A DNA stretch of 64,000 bases from JAITMY01 sp031549685 (GTDB lineage Bacteria > Bacteroidota > Bacteroidia > Bacteroidales > UBA932). Below the pieces are notes generated by a model. It worked only from the letters and a program-made list of their open reading frames with translations. It searched no databases and was not told the origin of the DNA. A program made the translations under genes and the position numbers. Shown piece by piece: positions 7,984-16,706 of the stretch. The DNA is taken from NCBI GenBank assembly GCA_031549685.1, contig JAVBPG010000002.1:50241-114240 (forward strand), read 5' to 3'. Position 1 is the stretch's first letter. The number at the start of each line of letters is the position of its first letter.

Positions 7984-9018
7984 TTACCGTCCTCCTCCTC
8001 GCCGGTTGGAGCCGCCTGAAGAGCCTCCGCTAGGTGCTGATGGAGCGGAGCCGCCACCGGAGCTGTTGCTATTATTGTAGCTGCTCCCTGACGACCTGCT
8101 CTCGTTGCTATAGCTGCTGGTGGGTTGAGGGCTGGTATTGCTCTCGTAGTTTCTACCTCGTACGCTTCGATAGCTGCTCGATCCTTGCTGCGGTGTTTGT
8201 GTCTGTACCGATTGTGGGACTGAGTTACTGCCGGATGATCCTTGATATGCGTTGCCTCTTGTGCCACGGTAGTTTATGCTATTGGGGACGGACATGGTGG
8301 CATTGCCTCCCGATCTTTGCCCATAGCCGCTGCGCCCCGATGTGTATCCCGTTCCCCGGCTTGTCCCCGACATGCTTTCTGTCCTTTGTCCGCGCGAAAC
8401 GCTGCTGCCGCTACCGCCGCCGCTGGGGTAGTAGGGATAGTAGGGGTATCCGCCCCAGTAGCAGTACGGGTTGTAGCCGTAGTAGTAAGGGTAGCCCCAG
8501 CCCCAACCATAGTAGGGGTATCCGCCCCAGCCGTAGTAGGGATAGCCCCAGCCCACGCTCCAGCCCCAGCTGCCCGCCGAAATGCCCCACGAGCCATACG
8601 GATAGCTGTAGGGGTAGTTCCACCACGGATCGTTCCAGTAGGGGTCGCGGTCGTACACCACGTAGGTGGGGTCGTCGTAGCGCAGGCGGTTGGCGTAACT
8701 CTCGCGCTCTTCTTCCCCCTCGTAGGGTTCATACTTTTGCGATAGCTCGTAAATGCCGCGGTATCCGCGGTGGTCGGTGGAGTCGAAGTTGCTCCATGTT
8801 TCGGTGTAGTCGTTGGCCTCCTGAGTTTTGGTAGCGGCGTGCTGTGCGGCCCAAATGCTATCGTAGTAGGCCTGCAGCTTAGCGTTTTGACGGTCTATTT
8901 CTTTCTGCTTTTTGGGGCTGAAGTAGAGGTCGTCATTGGCTTGTACGCCGTACACAACGCTTCCCGCAAGCAGCAGGAGCAGCAGGGCTGTTTTCCATAT
9001 TAAACGATTGGTTGTCAT
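7984..9018 (-). CDS. Secreted Tyr/Trp/Gly-rich low-complexity protein of unknown function
   Basis: A 344-residue exported protein with an N-terminal signal peptide (hydrophobic core LLLLLAGSVVYG). Residues about 30-130 are charged and ordinary. About 135-205 is strongly enriched in Tyr, Trp, Gly and Pro, with repeated YPYYGWG-like units. From about 210 to the end it is Ser/Gly/Asn/Arg-rich and probably disordered, finishing in GGGR. No catalytic domain is recognisable. Similar aromatic-rich tracts occur in uncharacterised secreted proteins of Bacteroidota. An adhesive, structural or matrix role is possible but is inference. It is divergent from proS. Confidence 0.75.
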   Translation of the reverse strand: MTTNRLIWKTALLLLLLAGSVVYGVQANDDLYFSPKKQKEIDRQNAKLQAYYDSIWAAQHAATKTQEANDYTETWSNFDSTDHRGYRGIYELSQKYEPYEGEEERESYANRLRYDDPTYVVYDRDPYWNDPWWNYPYSYPYGSWGISAGSWGWSVGWGYPYYGWGGYPYYGWGWGYPYYYGYNPYCYWGGYPYYPYYPSGGGSGSSVSRGQRTESMSGTSRGTGYTSGRSGYGQRSGGNATMSVPNSINYRGTRGNAYQGSSGSNSVPQSVQTQTPQQGSSSYRSVRGRNYESNTSPQPTSSYSNESRSSGSSYNNSNSSGGGSAPSAPSGGSSGGSNRRGGGR

Positions 9019-9057
9019 TACCTTTTGTGTGTAAGATAGACGTGTTGCTAAATTTGT

Positions 9058-9065
9058 TATCTTTG
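9058..9065 (+). promoter_or_regulatory. Promoter-like -7 element upstream of proS
   Basis: TATCTTTG fits TAnnTTTG and lies 105 bases before the proS start, leaving a leader of about 95 bases. No well-placed -33 TTTG is seen. Confidence 0.4.
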
Positions 9066-9169
9066 TAGGCTTATTGCGGGTTAGCGCCTTAACAATAAGT
9101 CCAAACGCAAGGTAAATATAGCTATATTTTTCTCGAAAGGTAACACATTATACTTTAAATAAACACAAA

Positions 9170-10642
9170 ATGGCAAAAGAGGTAACGAACAGGGCAGATA
9201 ATTACTCGCAGTGGTACAATGATTTAGTGGTAAAAGCAGGCTTGGCCGAAAATTCGGCGGTGCGCGGCTGCATGGTAATTAAGCCCTACGGTTACGCTAT
9301 TTGGGAAAAAATTCAGGCGCAGCTTGATAAGATGTTCAAGGAAACGGGGCACGTGAACGCTTACTTTCCGCTATTCATACCCAAGTCATTTTTGAGCAAG
9401 GAGGCCGAGCACGTTGAAGGTTTTGCCAAGGAGTGCGCCGTGGTTACGCACCACCGCCTGATGAACGACCCCCACGGCAAGGGCGTGGTGGTAGACCCCG
9501 ACGCCAAGCTGGAGGAGGAGCTGATTGTGCGACCCACCTCCGAAACCATTATCTGGAACACGTACAAGGGCTGGATACAGTCGTACCGCGACCTGCCCAT
9601 ACTGGTAAACCAGTGGGCCAACGTGGTGCGCTGGGAGATGCGCACGCGCCTGTTTCTGCGCACGGCGGAGTTCCTGTGGCAGGAAGGCCACACGGCGCAC
9701 GCCACGCGCGAGGAGGCCATTGAGGAAACCGAAAAAATGATCAACGTGTACGCCACCTTTGCCGAAAAGTTTTTGGCCGTGCCCGTTTTGATTGGCAAAA
9801 AAACGGCGAGCGAGCGCTTTGCCGGCGCCGAGGATACCTACTGCATTGAGGCCATGATGCAGGACGGAAAGGCGCTGCAGGCGGGCACCTCGCACTTCCT
9901 GGGGCAAAATTTTGCCAAGGCTTTTGAGGTTACCTACCTGAGCAAGGAGGGCAAGCAGGAGCTGGTGTGGGCTACCTCGTGGGGCGTTTCGACCCGCCTG
10001 ATGGGCGCGCTCATTATGGCGCACAGCGACAACAATGGGCTGGTGCTGCCGCCCGTGCTGGCGCCCATTCAGGTGGTTATTGTGCCCATCTACAAGGGCG
10101 CCGAGGAGCTCGAAAAAATTTCGGCCAAGGCCAACGAAATCAAGAAGCAGCTGGAGGCGCGCGGCATCAGCGTAAAGTACGACGATAGCGACAACGTGCG
10201 CTCGGGATTTAAGTTTGCCGAGTACGAGCTCAAGGGCGTGCCCGTGCGCCTGGCCATTGGCCCGCGCGACATGCAAAACGGCACGGTGGAGGTAGCCCGC
10301 CGCGATACGCTGACTAAGGAAATGAAGCCGCAGGAGGGAATTGCCGAGTACGTGGAGAATTTGCTGCGGGAAATTCAGGAGAATATTTTTGCGAAAGCGG
10401 TAAAATTCCGCGCCGAAAATACGGTGGAGGTCGATACCTACGAGCAGTTCAAGGAGCAAATTGAGAAGGGCGGGTTTATACTGGCGCATTGGGATGGCAC
10501 GCCCGAAACCGAGGAGAAAATCAAGGACGAAACCAAGGCCACCATTCGCTGCATTCCGCTCGACGGAAAGAAGGAGGAGGGCGCCTGCATGGTTACCGGC
10601 AAGCCCTCGGCGCAAAGGGTGGTGTTTGCCAGGTCGTACTAA
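9170..10642 (+). CDS. proS: Prolyl-tRNA synthetase, archaeal/eukaryotic type
   Basis: A 490-residue class II aminoacyl-tRNA synthetase that charges tRNA-Pro. It is the short type 3 form without the bacterial editing insertion: motif 2 region VRWEMRTRLFLRTAEFLWQE, the motif HTAHATREEA, QAGTSHFLGQNFAKAF, and the motif 3 region around STRLMGALIMAHSD. An anticodon-binding domain follows (about 285-395), then the C-terminal zinc-like domain ending in Tyr (VVFARSY), typical of this subclass. The ATG at 9170 follows an A-rich leader (AAATAAACACAAA). It is followed after 21 bases by the GH19-like gene on the same strand, so read-through is possible. Confidence 0.97.
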   Translation: MAKEVTNRADNYSQWYNDLVVKAGLAENSAVRGCMVIKPYGYAIWEKIQAQLDKMFKETGHVNAYFPLFIPKSFLSKEAEHVEGFAKECAVVTHHRLMNDPHGKGVVVDPDAKLEEELIVRPTSETIIWNTYKGWIQSYRDLPILVNQWANVVRWEMRTRLFLRTAEFLWQEGHTAHATREEAIEETEKMINVYATFAEKFLAVPVLIGKKTASERFAGAEDTYCIEAMMQDGKALQAGTSHFLGQNFAKAFEVTYLSKEGKQELVWATSWGVSTRLMGALIMAHSDNNGLVLPPVLAPIQVVIVPIYKGAEELEKISAKANEIKKQLEARGISVKYDDSDNVRSGFKFAEYELKGVPVRLAIGPRDMQNGTVEVARRDTLTKEMKPQEGIAEYVENLLREIQENIFAKAVKFRAENTVEVDTYEQFKEQIEKGGFILAHWDGTPETEEKIKDETKATIRCIPLDGKKEEGACMVTGKPSAQRVVFARSY

Positions 10643-10663
10643 AAAAATATTTTTTACATACTG

Positions 10664-11671
10664 ATGTTGAAGAGAATAATAGTTATTATTTGCTGCGTGC
10701 TGCCGCTTACGCAGTGCGCCTCCATTCGCCAGCACGAGGCGCAAAGTTGGAAGAGCGCCCGCAGCGAGTGGAACAACGAGGGGGCCGGCAAGCAGGGCGT
10801 GAGCGATGCTGCCCTGCGCGAGGGGCAGGTGGGCGCCAAGGCTCCGGCCTCGTCCACGCCGGTGGCCGGGGCGGCGCAAGCGCCCGCACCAAGCCAGGCT
10901 GCGCAGGAGCCTGTGCCCATGCCGGCCGCGCCCGGAGTGGTGCGCGATACCAACGAGCTGTTTTACGGCCTGATTTCGGAGGCCATGTGGAACGAACTTT
11001 TCCCCAACCGCTTGGGGCGCGGCACCAGCGCCGGACGGAGCGACTTCTACTCCTTCGATGCGTTTAAGGCGGCCACCAAGCACTTCCCGCGCTTTTTGAC
11101 CGAGGGCGACGAGGAGATTCGCCGCCGTGAGCTGGCGGCATTTTTGGCGCACCTGGCGCAGGAAACGGGCGGATTCCGCTACTTAGAGCAGCTTACCATT
11201 TTGCGCAGCTACTCGGTGGCCAACAAGGAGTACCCACCCGTGGAGGGCAGGGATTACCACGGGCGCGGCCCCATACAGCTTAGCTACAACTACAACTACG
11301 GGCAGTTTAGCAAGGCCTACTTTGGCGACAAGAATGTGCTGCTTAAAAATCCGGAGCTGCTGGTAACCGATAGCGTGGTTTCCTTTGGCTCGGCCATCTG
11401 GTTTTGGATGACCATGCAGCCGCCCAAGCCCGCCTGCCACGACGTGATGGTGGGCAGCTGGCAGCCCGTAGATATTGACGTGGAGGCCAAGCGCTACCCG
11501 GGCTTTGGGCTCACGCTCAACATCATTAACGCCTCGCAGTGCGGCAAGGAGTCGGAGCACGCCAACCGCCGCTACGACATTTACGAAAAAATGTGCAAAT
11601 ACTTTGATGCCACCAAGGGCGACTACTGCGACTGCGAAAAGCAGCTGCCCTACGGTAAAAAATTGAGGTAG
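10664..11671 (+). CDS. GH19 chitinase-like lipoprotein
   Basis: A 335-residue lipoprotein with signal peptide and lipobox Cys18 (PLTQC), then an Ala/Pro-rich linker (about 45-92) and a GH19 catalytic domain (about 95-315). Family signatures are clear: AQETGG with catalytic Glu167 (HETTGG in plant chitinases), YLEQL with the likely second acid Glu175, YHGRGPIQLSYNYNYG (198-213), WFWMTMQPPKPACHDV (246-261) and GFGLTLNIINASQCG (280-294). GH19 enzymes hydrolyse chitin or peptidoglycan-like beta-1,4 glycans with inversion. This one should face the periplasm or cell surface. It sits 21 bases after proS and 42 before the next gene. Substrate (chitin or cell wall) cannot be decided from sequence. Confidence 0.9.
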   Translation: MLKRIIVIICCVLPLTQCASIRQHEAQSWKSARSEWNNEGAGKQGVSDAALREGQVGAKAPASSTPVAGAAQAPAPSQAAQEPVPMPAAPGVVRDTNELFYGLISEAMWNELFPNRLGRGTSAGRSDFYSFDAFKAATKHFPRFLTEGDEEIRRRELAAFLAHLAQETGGFRYLEQLTILRSYSVANKEYPPVEGRDYHGRGPIQLSYNYNYGQFSKAYFGDKNVLLKNPELLVTDSVVSFGSAIWFWMTMQPPKPACHDVMVGSWQPVDIDVEAKRYPGFGLTLNIINASQCGKESEHANRRYDIYEKMCKYFDATKGDYCDCEKQLPYGKKLR

Positions 11672-11713
11672 CACAGCGCTCTTTTTTTGAAAAAAAACAA
11701 TTAAATAAACAGT

Positions 11714-12433
11714 ATGGGAAATTGTAACGATGATCCGGATTTACGCAGCGCCATTTTGAAAAGTCTGCGCGAAAAATCGAACCAAAAGCAGCGCGTTTAC
11801 GACGCCACGTTCGAAACCTTTCAGCTGCTCAAGGAGGTGCTGCACGAGCTGGCCAACGAGGTAAACGAGGAGCTTGAGGGGCTCGATAAGCGCATCAAGC
11901 TGGAGTACCGCGACCGCGGGCAGTACGAGGCCGAAATTCGCGTGGCGGGCGATATACTGGTGTTCAGCATGCACACCAACGTATTTCAGTTTGACCGCAG
12001 CCACATGATTTGGAAAACATCGTACGTGCAAAAGAACGAGATGAGCTCGTACTGCGGCATGATTAACATCTACAACTTCCTTACCGATTCGTTCCGCTAC
12101 AACCGCCTCGATGATTTGGGCTACCTCATCGGGCGCATCTTCATCAACAAGGATAAGCACTACTTTGTGGAGGGCAAGCGCCAAATGCAGTTTACCTGCC
12201 ACAACTTCGGCCGCGAACCTATGGACAAGGAAAGCATCAAGCGCATTGCCGAAACGGCCATTCAGTACGCCCTCGACTTTGACCTGCTGGTGCCGCCCTA
12301 CGATGCCGCCAAAATTGTGAGCGTGGGACAAATCAACAACAAGATAGAGGACTCGAAAATACAAACCGGCAAGCGCCTGGGATTCCAGTTCAACTCCGAC
12401 GATGTGGTAAATAAAACCGATAACCTTGCGTAA
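11714..12433 (+). CDS. Conserved-looking cytoplasmic protein of unknown function
   Basis: A 239-residue soluble protein with no signal peptide or membrane segment. The N-terminal third is helical (SLREKSNQKQRVYDATFETF; LHELANEVNEELEGL), the middle is strand-rich (AEIRVAGDILVFSMHTNVF; YCGMINIYNFLTDSFRYNR), and the C-terminus is helical again. I do not recognise a named family. It lies in a same-strand run with the GH19 gene upstream and, only 3 bases after its stop, the first M49-like peptidase, so it is likely cotranscribed with the latter. Start ATG follows AAATAAACAGT. Confidence 0.75.
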   Translation: MGNCNDDPDLRSAILKSLREKSNQKQRVYDATFETFQLLKEVLHELANEVNEELEGLDKRIKLEYRDRGQYEAEIRVAGDILVFSMHTNVFQFDRSHMIWKTSYVQKNEMSSYCGMINIYNFLTDSFRYNRLDDLGYLIGRIFINKDKHYFVEGKRQMQFTCHNFGREPMDKESIKRIAETAIQYALDFDLLVPPYDAAKIVSVGQINNKIEDSKIQTGKRLGFQFNSDDVVNKTDNLA

Positions 12434-12436
12434 GAA

Positions 12437-14086
12437 ATGAAGTCGAACTTACTTTATGTGCTGCTGTTCCTGCTGCTTACCTCGTGTGGTGGCGGAGCCT
12501 CTAACAAAGCGGCAGTGGAGGCTGCGGCCGCCGACTCGCTGAAGGCCATGCTGGCCGAGTACGTTGAGGTCGACCTCAAGGCCGACCTGGCCTACCTCCC
12601 CTCGTCCGACAGGCGCATGCTGGCGCTGCTTATTGAGGCATCGGATATTATCGACCGCCTTTTTTGGGTGCAAGCTTTTGGCAACCACGCGCTGATTGAC
12701 TCCATCGCCAACCCCGAGCTGAAACTCTTGGCGCACATTAACTACGGGCCGTGGGAGCGGCTCAACGCCGACAGGCCCTTTATCAAAGGCTACGGCCCCA
12801 AGGCGCCGGGCTCCAACTTTTACCCCAAGGATATGACCAGGGAGGAGTTTGACGCCCTGGCCGATAAAAGCAAAACCAGCCCCTACACCATGATTCGCCG
12901 CGATGCCGCCGGTAAGCTGGTATCCATTCCCTACCACGTTTACTTTAAGAGCGATCTGGAGCAGGCGGCCAAGCTGATTCGTCAGGCGGCCGAGTGGACA
13001 TTCAACGCGCCGCTGAAAAAGTACCTGCTGCTGCGCGCTGCCGCCCTGCAAACCGACAGCTACCACGCCAGCGATGTGGCCTGGCTGGCCGTGAGCGAAA
13101 GTCCCTTCGATTTTATTGTTGGGCCCATCGAAAACTACGAGGACCTGCTGTACGGCTACAAGGCATCGTACCTGGCCATGGTAATGCAAAAGGACGACAT
13201 GATGTCGCGCCTGCAAAAACGCTTTAGCGATTTGGTGCCTCCCATGTTCAAGGAGTTGCCCTGCGACGAGAAGTATAAGCGCGAAATGCCGCGCAACAGC
13301 AAGGACGAAAACGTGGGCGTGTACGATGTGCTGTACTGTGCAGGCGAGAACAACGCCGGTGGAAAAACCATTGCCATGAGCCTGCCCAACGACGAGCAAA
13401 TACGCAAGCGGCACGGAAGCCGCAAACTTATACAGCGCAACGTGATGAAGATAAAGTTCGATAAAATAATGAGGCCCATTGCCGAGCAGATGATTGATCA
13501 GGAGCAGCTGCCTTACGCACAGTTCGAGGCATTCTTCAAAAACTCCATGTACCGTCAGGTGGCGCAGGGCTTGAGCCAGTGGCAAACCGTAGACGGTAAG
13601 GTTACCATCCGCGAAGCGCTCAAGGAAACCTTTGTAGATATTGACGAAACGCGCGCCGAGGTAAGCACCCTGTTTGTTGCCCGGCAGCTGCACCAGAAGG
13701 GCGAAATAAGCGCCGAGGAGTTAAAAACAAGCTACGTAACCTACGTGGCCAACATATTCCGCTCCATGCGCTTTGGTACGCAAAATACGCACAGCATTTC
13801 CACCTCCATCATATTTAACCGCTTGCTCAACAGCGGCGCCATTGAGCGCACGACCTCCGGCAGGTACAAGATCAACGTTGAAAAAACAAGCGAAATTGCT
13901 ACCCAGCTGCTGACCGAGATTATTGTGCTGCAGGGCGATGGGAATTACGAAAAGGCATTGGAGATAATAGCCGTGCAAGGGGTAATGAGCGAAACGTTGG
14001 TCAGCGATTTGCTCAAGGTAAAGAATGCCAATATCCCGCGCGATATTCGCTATCGGCAGGGGGAAAAAGTATTAGGATTAGAGTAA
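12437..14086 (+). CDS. M49-like (dipeptidyl peptidase III type) lipoprotein with lost zinc motif
   Basis: A 549-residue lipoprotein (lipobox LLLTSC, Cys17), homologous along its whole length to the next gene. Both share HINYGPWERLN/YINYGPWERLN, GSNFYP/GANFYP, the VGPIE.YED segment, LPCD.KYK, and ALKET. Where the neighbour has the zinc-binding HEVSH, this protein has RQVAQ (373-377), losing both histidines and the catalytic glutamate. The third-ligand region keeps Glu404 (DETRAE against EEAKAD). By family knowledge, HExxH is needed for zinc binding and peptidase activity, so this is probably a non-catalytic paralogue. The reading frame is intact and uninterrupted, which argues against recent decay. 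It starts 3 bases after the upstream stop. Confidence 0.88.
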   Translation: MKSNLLYVLLFLLLTSCGGGASNKAAVEAAAADSLKAMLAEYVEVDLKADLAYLPSSDRRMLALLIEASDIIDRLFWVQAFGNHALIDSIANPELKLLAHINYGPWERLNADRPFIKGYGPKAPGSNFYPKDMTREEFDALADKSKTSPYTMIRRDAAGKLVSIPYHVYFKSDLEQAAKLIRQAAEWTFNAPLKKYLLLRAAALQTDSYHASDVAWLAVSESPFDFIVGPIENYEDLLYGYKASYLAMVMQKDDMMSRLQKRFSDLVPPMFKELPCDEKYKREMPRNSKDENVGVYDVLYCAGENNAGGKTIAMSLPNDEQIRKRHGSRKLIQRNVMKIKFDKIMRPIAEQMIDQEQLPYAQFEAFFKNSMYRQVAQGLSQWQTVDGKVTIREALKETFVDIDETRAEVSTLFVARQLHQKGEISAEELKTSYVTYVANIFRSMRFGTQNTHSISTSIIFNRLLNSGAIERTTSGRYKINVEKTSEIATQLLTEIIVLQGDGNYEKALEIIAVQGVMSETLVSDLLKVKNANIPRDIRYRQGEKVLGLE

Positions 14087-14100
14087 AAAAATCTCACGCC

Positions 14101-15741
14101 ATGAAAACAGCACCGGCAAGGTTGCTACTTGCAGCCACAGGCCTTATCCTCGCATCGTGCGCAGGCCGCACCAACCAGCCAAAAGCCGCTATGGAAATTC
14201 CAATAAACAAAAAAGTACAGGAGTACGTGGAGGTGGAGCTCAAGACCGACCTCAGCAAGCTCTCGCCCTCCGACAAGCGCATGCTGCCCTTTCTATTTGA
14301 GGCGGCGCGCATAATGGACAACCTCTTTTGGTACGAGGCCTTTGGCCCGAAAGAAAAAATCGATGCCATTGAAAATGCCGATGCCAGGGCGTTTGCCTAC
14401 ATCAACTACGGGCCCTGGGAGCGGCTCAACAACAACAAGCCCTTTGTGGAGGGCTACGGCGAAAAGCCTGCGGGCGCCAACTTCTACCCGACCGATATGA
14501 CCAAGGAGGAATTTGCCGCGCTGAAGGACGATGGCAAGGCCAGCCACTACACCATGGTTCGCCGCGACTCCATGGGTAAGCTTGTGGTAATTCCCTACCA
14601 TACATTTTTTAAAACGGAGCTGGAGCTGGCCGTGAGCAATATTCGCCTGGCAGCTTTGCAGGCCAAGGACAAGGGCCTGAAGAAGTACCTGAACCTGCGC
14701 GCCGATGCGCTTCTCAACGACGACTACCTGCCCAGCGACATGGCCTGGATGGACATGCGCACCAACACCATCGACTTTGTGGTTGGCCCCATTGAGAGCT
14801 ACGAGGACCGGATGTTTGGCTACAAGGCGGCGCACGAAGCTTTTATTCTGATTAAGGACATGGAGTGGAGCAAAAAGCTGGAGCACCTCAACGCGCTGAT
14901 GCCCGAGCTGCAAAAGGCCCTGCCCTGCGATGCAAAGTATAAGAAGGAAACGCCGGGTAAGGACTCCGACTTGGGCGTGTACGAGGTGGTGTACTACGCC
15001 GGCGACTGCAACGCCGGTAGCAAAACCATTGCCATAAACCTGCCCAACGACGAGCGCGTGCAAACGCAAAAAGGTACCCGCAAGTTGCAGCTGCGCAACG
15101 CCATGCGGGCTAAATTCGATAACATACTCATGCCTATTGCCCAGGTGGTTATTGCCGATGACCAGCTCAAGCACGTTAAGTTCGATGCCTTCTTCAACAA
15201 CGTCATGTTTCACGAGGTGTCGCACGGCCTGGGCGTAAAGCAAACCATCAACGGCAAGGGCACCGTGCGCGCCGCGCTCAAGGAAACCTACAGCGGCATT
15301 GAGGAGGCCAAGGCCGATATCGGTGGGCTCTTCCTCATACAGCAGCTGATTAAGATGGGCCAGCTCAAGGAGGATATAATGGACAGCTACGTAACCTTTG
15401 TGGCCGGCATTGTGCGCTCGGTGCGCTTTGGCGCCGCAAGCGCTCACGGAAAGGCCAATATGCTTTCGTTTAACTATCTGCAAGAAAAAGAAGCCTTTAC
15501 AAAGGATGCCAAGGGTAGGTATAAAATCAACGAGCAGAAAATGGCGGCGGCCGTTGACGCGCTGCTCGCCGAGGTGCTTACCGTGCAGGGCAACGGCGAC
15601 TACGAGGGCGCTCTCAGGTGGATGGCCGAAAAGAGCGTAATTGGCGAGGAGCTCTCGGTGTTTATAGAGCAGGTGGCCGGCGAGGGCATTCCCCGCGATG
15701 TGCGCTTTAAGCAGGGCCCCGAGGTGCTGGGTTTGAAGTAG
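14101..15741 (+). CDS. M49-like (dipeptidyl peptidase III type) zinc peptidase lipoprotein
   Basis: A 546-residue lipoprotein (lipobox LILASC, Cys20) of the M49-like group. The zinc site is intact: His371-Glu372-x-x-His375 in FHEVSHGLG, with third ligand Glu402 in EEAKAD. Family members cleave peptides from the N-terminus or act on small peptides; the lipid anchor and signal place this one in the envelope. It follows its inactive-looking paralogue by 14 bases, implying a tandem duplication and co-expression, and is followed by a strong terminator. Database names for Bacteroidota homologues vary; the specific substrate is unknown. Confidence 0.9.
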   Translation: MKTAPARLLLAATGLILASCAGRTNQPKAAMEIPINKKVQEYVEVELKTDLSKLSPSDKRMLPFLFEAARIMDNLFWYEAFGPKEKIDAIENADARAFAYINYGPWERLNNNKPFVEGYGEKPAGANFYPTDMTKEEFAALKDDGKASHYTMVRRDSMGKLVVIPYHTFFKTELELAVSNIRLAALQAKDKGLKKYLNLRADALLNDDYLPSDMAWMDMRTNTIDFVVGPIESYEDRMFGYKAAHEAFILIKDMEWSKKLEHLNALMPELQKALPCDAKYKKETPGKDSDLGVYEVVYYAGDCNAGSKTIAINLPNDERVQTQKGTRKLQLRNAMRAKFDNILMPIAQVVIADDQLKHVKFDAFFNNVMFHEVSHGLGVKQTINGKGTVRAALKETYSGIEEAKADIGGLFLIQQLIKMGQLKEDIMDSYVTFVAGIVRSVRFGAASAHGKANMLSFNYLQEKEAFTKDAKGRYKINEQKMAAAVDALLAEVLTVQGNGDYEGALRWMAEKSVIGEELSVFIEQVAGEGIPRDVRFKQGPEVLGLK

Positions 15742-15791
15742 GGCGGATGCGGTAGGTAATCGACTCCCCGGTAGCGCGGGTGGCAGCCTGT

Positions 15792-15835
15792 AAAGCGGAC
15801 AAATCTACGATTGAAAAGTAGCTTTGTCCGCTTTT
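15792..15835. terminator. Bidirectional terminator after the M49 pair
   Basis: Perfect 12-bp arms AAAGCGGACAAA (15792-15803) and TTTGTCCGCTTT (15823-15834) around a 19-base loop, with a short T run, between the convergent peptidase and ORF6N genes. Confidence 0.75.
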
Positions 15836-15846
15836 GCATGAGGCCG

Positions 15847-16422
15847 CTATTTTGCTTCTCTCTTAATGGTGTGCTTGATTTTTACAGCAGACAGCAGGTT
15901 AATTTCGAAACTTGTTTCTGTACCAGTCATTTTAAGTTCCTTTTCCACGATGTCCGAGAGAATCTCGCCACTTTTTTGCATTACGGATGCCTGTTTCTGG
16001 GTGTCATCGGGAGTTTTTACCAGCTCTCTTACCGCATTGGATAGTTCACGTACTTTGGCAAAGGCCTCTACTATAGCAATGGTGGTAGCTGTGGCTTTTT
16101 CTCCTTTCAGAATAGTTGCAAGCATGTACGAACCCTTCTCTGTAAAAGCGGAAGGAAGTTTATTCTTTCCGCCCCAACTTGAAGTCAAAAATTTTGATTT
16201 CAAGATTGCCCACTCATCTTTGTTTAAGGAAACAATATAACCCTCAGGAAATTTCTGGGGGTTGTTTTTTACCGCCTGGTTTATCTCTCTCGTTTCCACA
16301 CCGTACAGCGCAGCTGCATCGCTATCCAAAATAACATTTTGGTTTCGGATGGTGATCATTTTATCCTGCACATCGTTGAGGTCTATGGCTTTGCTATGTG
16401 CTTTTTGAATGTCTTTGCTCAT
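15847..16422 (-). CDS. ORF6N domain protein
   Basis: A 191-residue protein with an N-terminal ORF6N DNA-binding domain (about 20-105): ITIRNQNVILDSDAAALYGV, REINQAVKNNPQKFPEGY, and FTEKGSYMLATIL. A helical C-terminal region follows that probably mediates oligomerisation (VEAFAKVRELSNAVREL). ORF6N domains are common in phages and in stand-alone chromosomal genes of Bacteroidota; function is unproven. The start at 16422 is preferred because upstream residues read as intergenic sequence. The gene may be a relic of mobile DNA. Confidence 0.85.
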   Translation of the reverse strand: MSKDIQKAHSKAIDLNDVQDKMITIRNQNVILDSDAAALYGVETREINQAVKNNPQKFPEGYIVSLNKDEWAILKSKFLTSSWGGKNKLPSAFTEKGSYMLATILKGEKATATTIAIVEAFAKVRELSNAVRELVKTPDDTQKQASVMQKSGEILSDIVEKELKMTGTETSFEINLLSAVKIKHTIKREAK

Positions 16423-16498
16423 GCTGAGGTGAAGTGTTACTGCAGGCAAAGATAGCAATCCCGGGGTGGATTTGTCGGCTTTTTTGTAAATTTGCAGT

Positions 16499-16702
16499 AT
16501 GACCGGTGAAGAAAAAAGCATATTAGCGCAGCAGCTCTACGCTCAAGGCCTCGAAAAGCGCCAGCGCGGGGAGTTGGGCGCGGCGCGCAACGATTTCAGA
16601 AAGGCCTTGGACTTAGCCCCCGATTTTTGCGAGGCGAAGGTGGCGCTCGATATGGTCGATGCCATTTTGCGCTACGGCAACCCCGGGCAGCACAACGTGT
16701 AG
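16499..16702 (+). CDS. Small single-TPR protein
   Basis: A 67-residue cytoplasmic protein almost wholly made of one helix-turn-helix tetratricopeptide-like unit: AQQLYAQGLEKRQRGELGAA followed by RNDFRKALDLAPDFCEAKV. TPR units usually mediate protein contacts, but a single unit gives no partner. It is divergent from the ORF6N gene and converges on the MATE gene, its stop lying 4 bases from the latter's. Confidence 0.6.
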   Translation: MTGEEKSILAQQLYAQGLEKRQRGELGAARNDFRKALDLAPDFCEAKVALDMVDAILRYGNPGQHNV

Positions 16703-16706
16703 CTTT

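Noticed and set aside
9386..11152. A 588-codon open frame on the minus strand opposite proS and the GH19 gene
   Set aside because: Shadow frame produced by G/C-ending codons of the real genes; its product is His/Leu/Arg-rich low-complexity sequence with no domain.
12437..14086. First M49-like gene as a pseudogene
   Set aside because: The frame is full length, with intact lipobox and no stops or frameshifts; only the zinc motif differs, so a maintained non-catalytic protein is the better reading.
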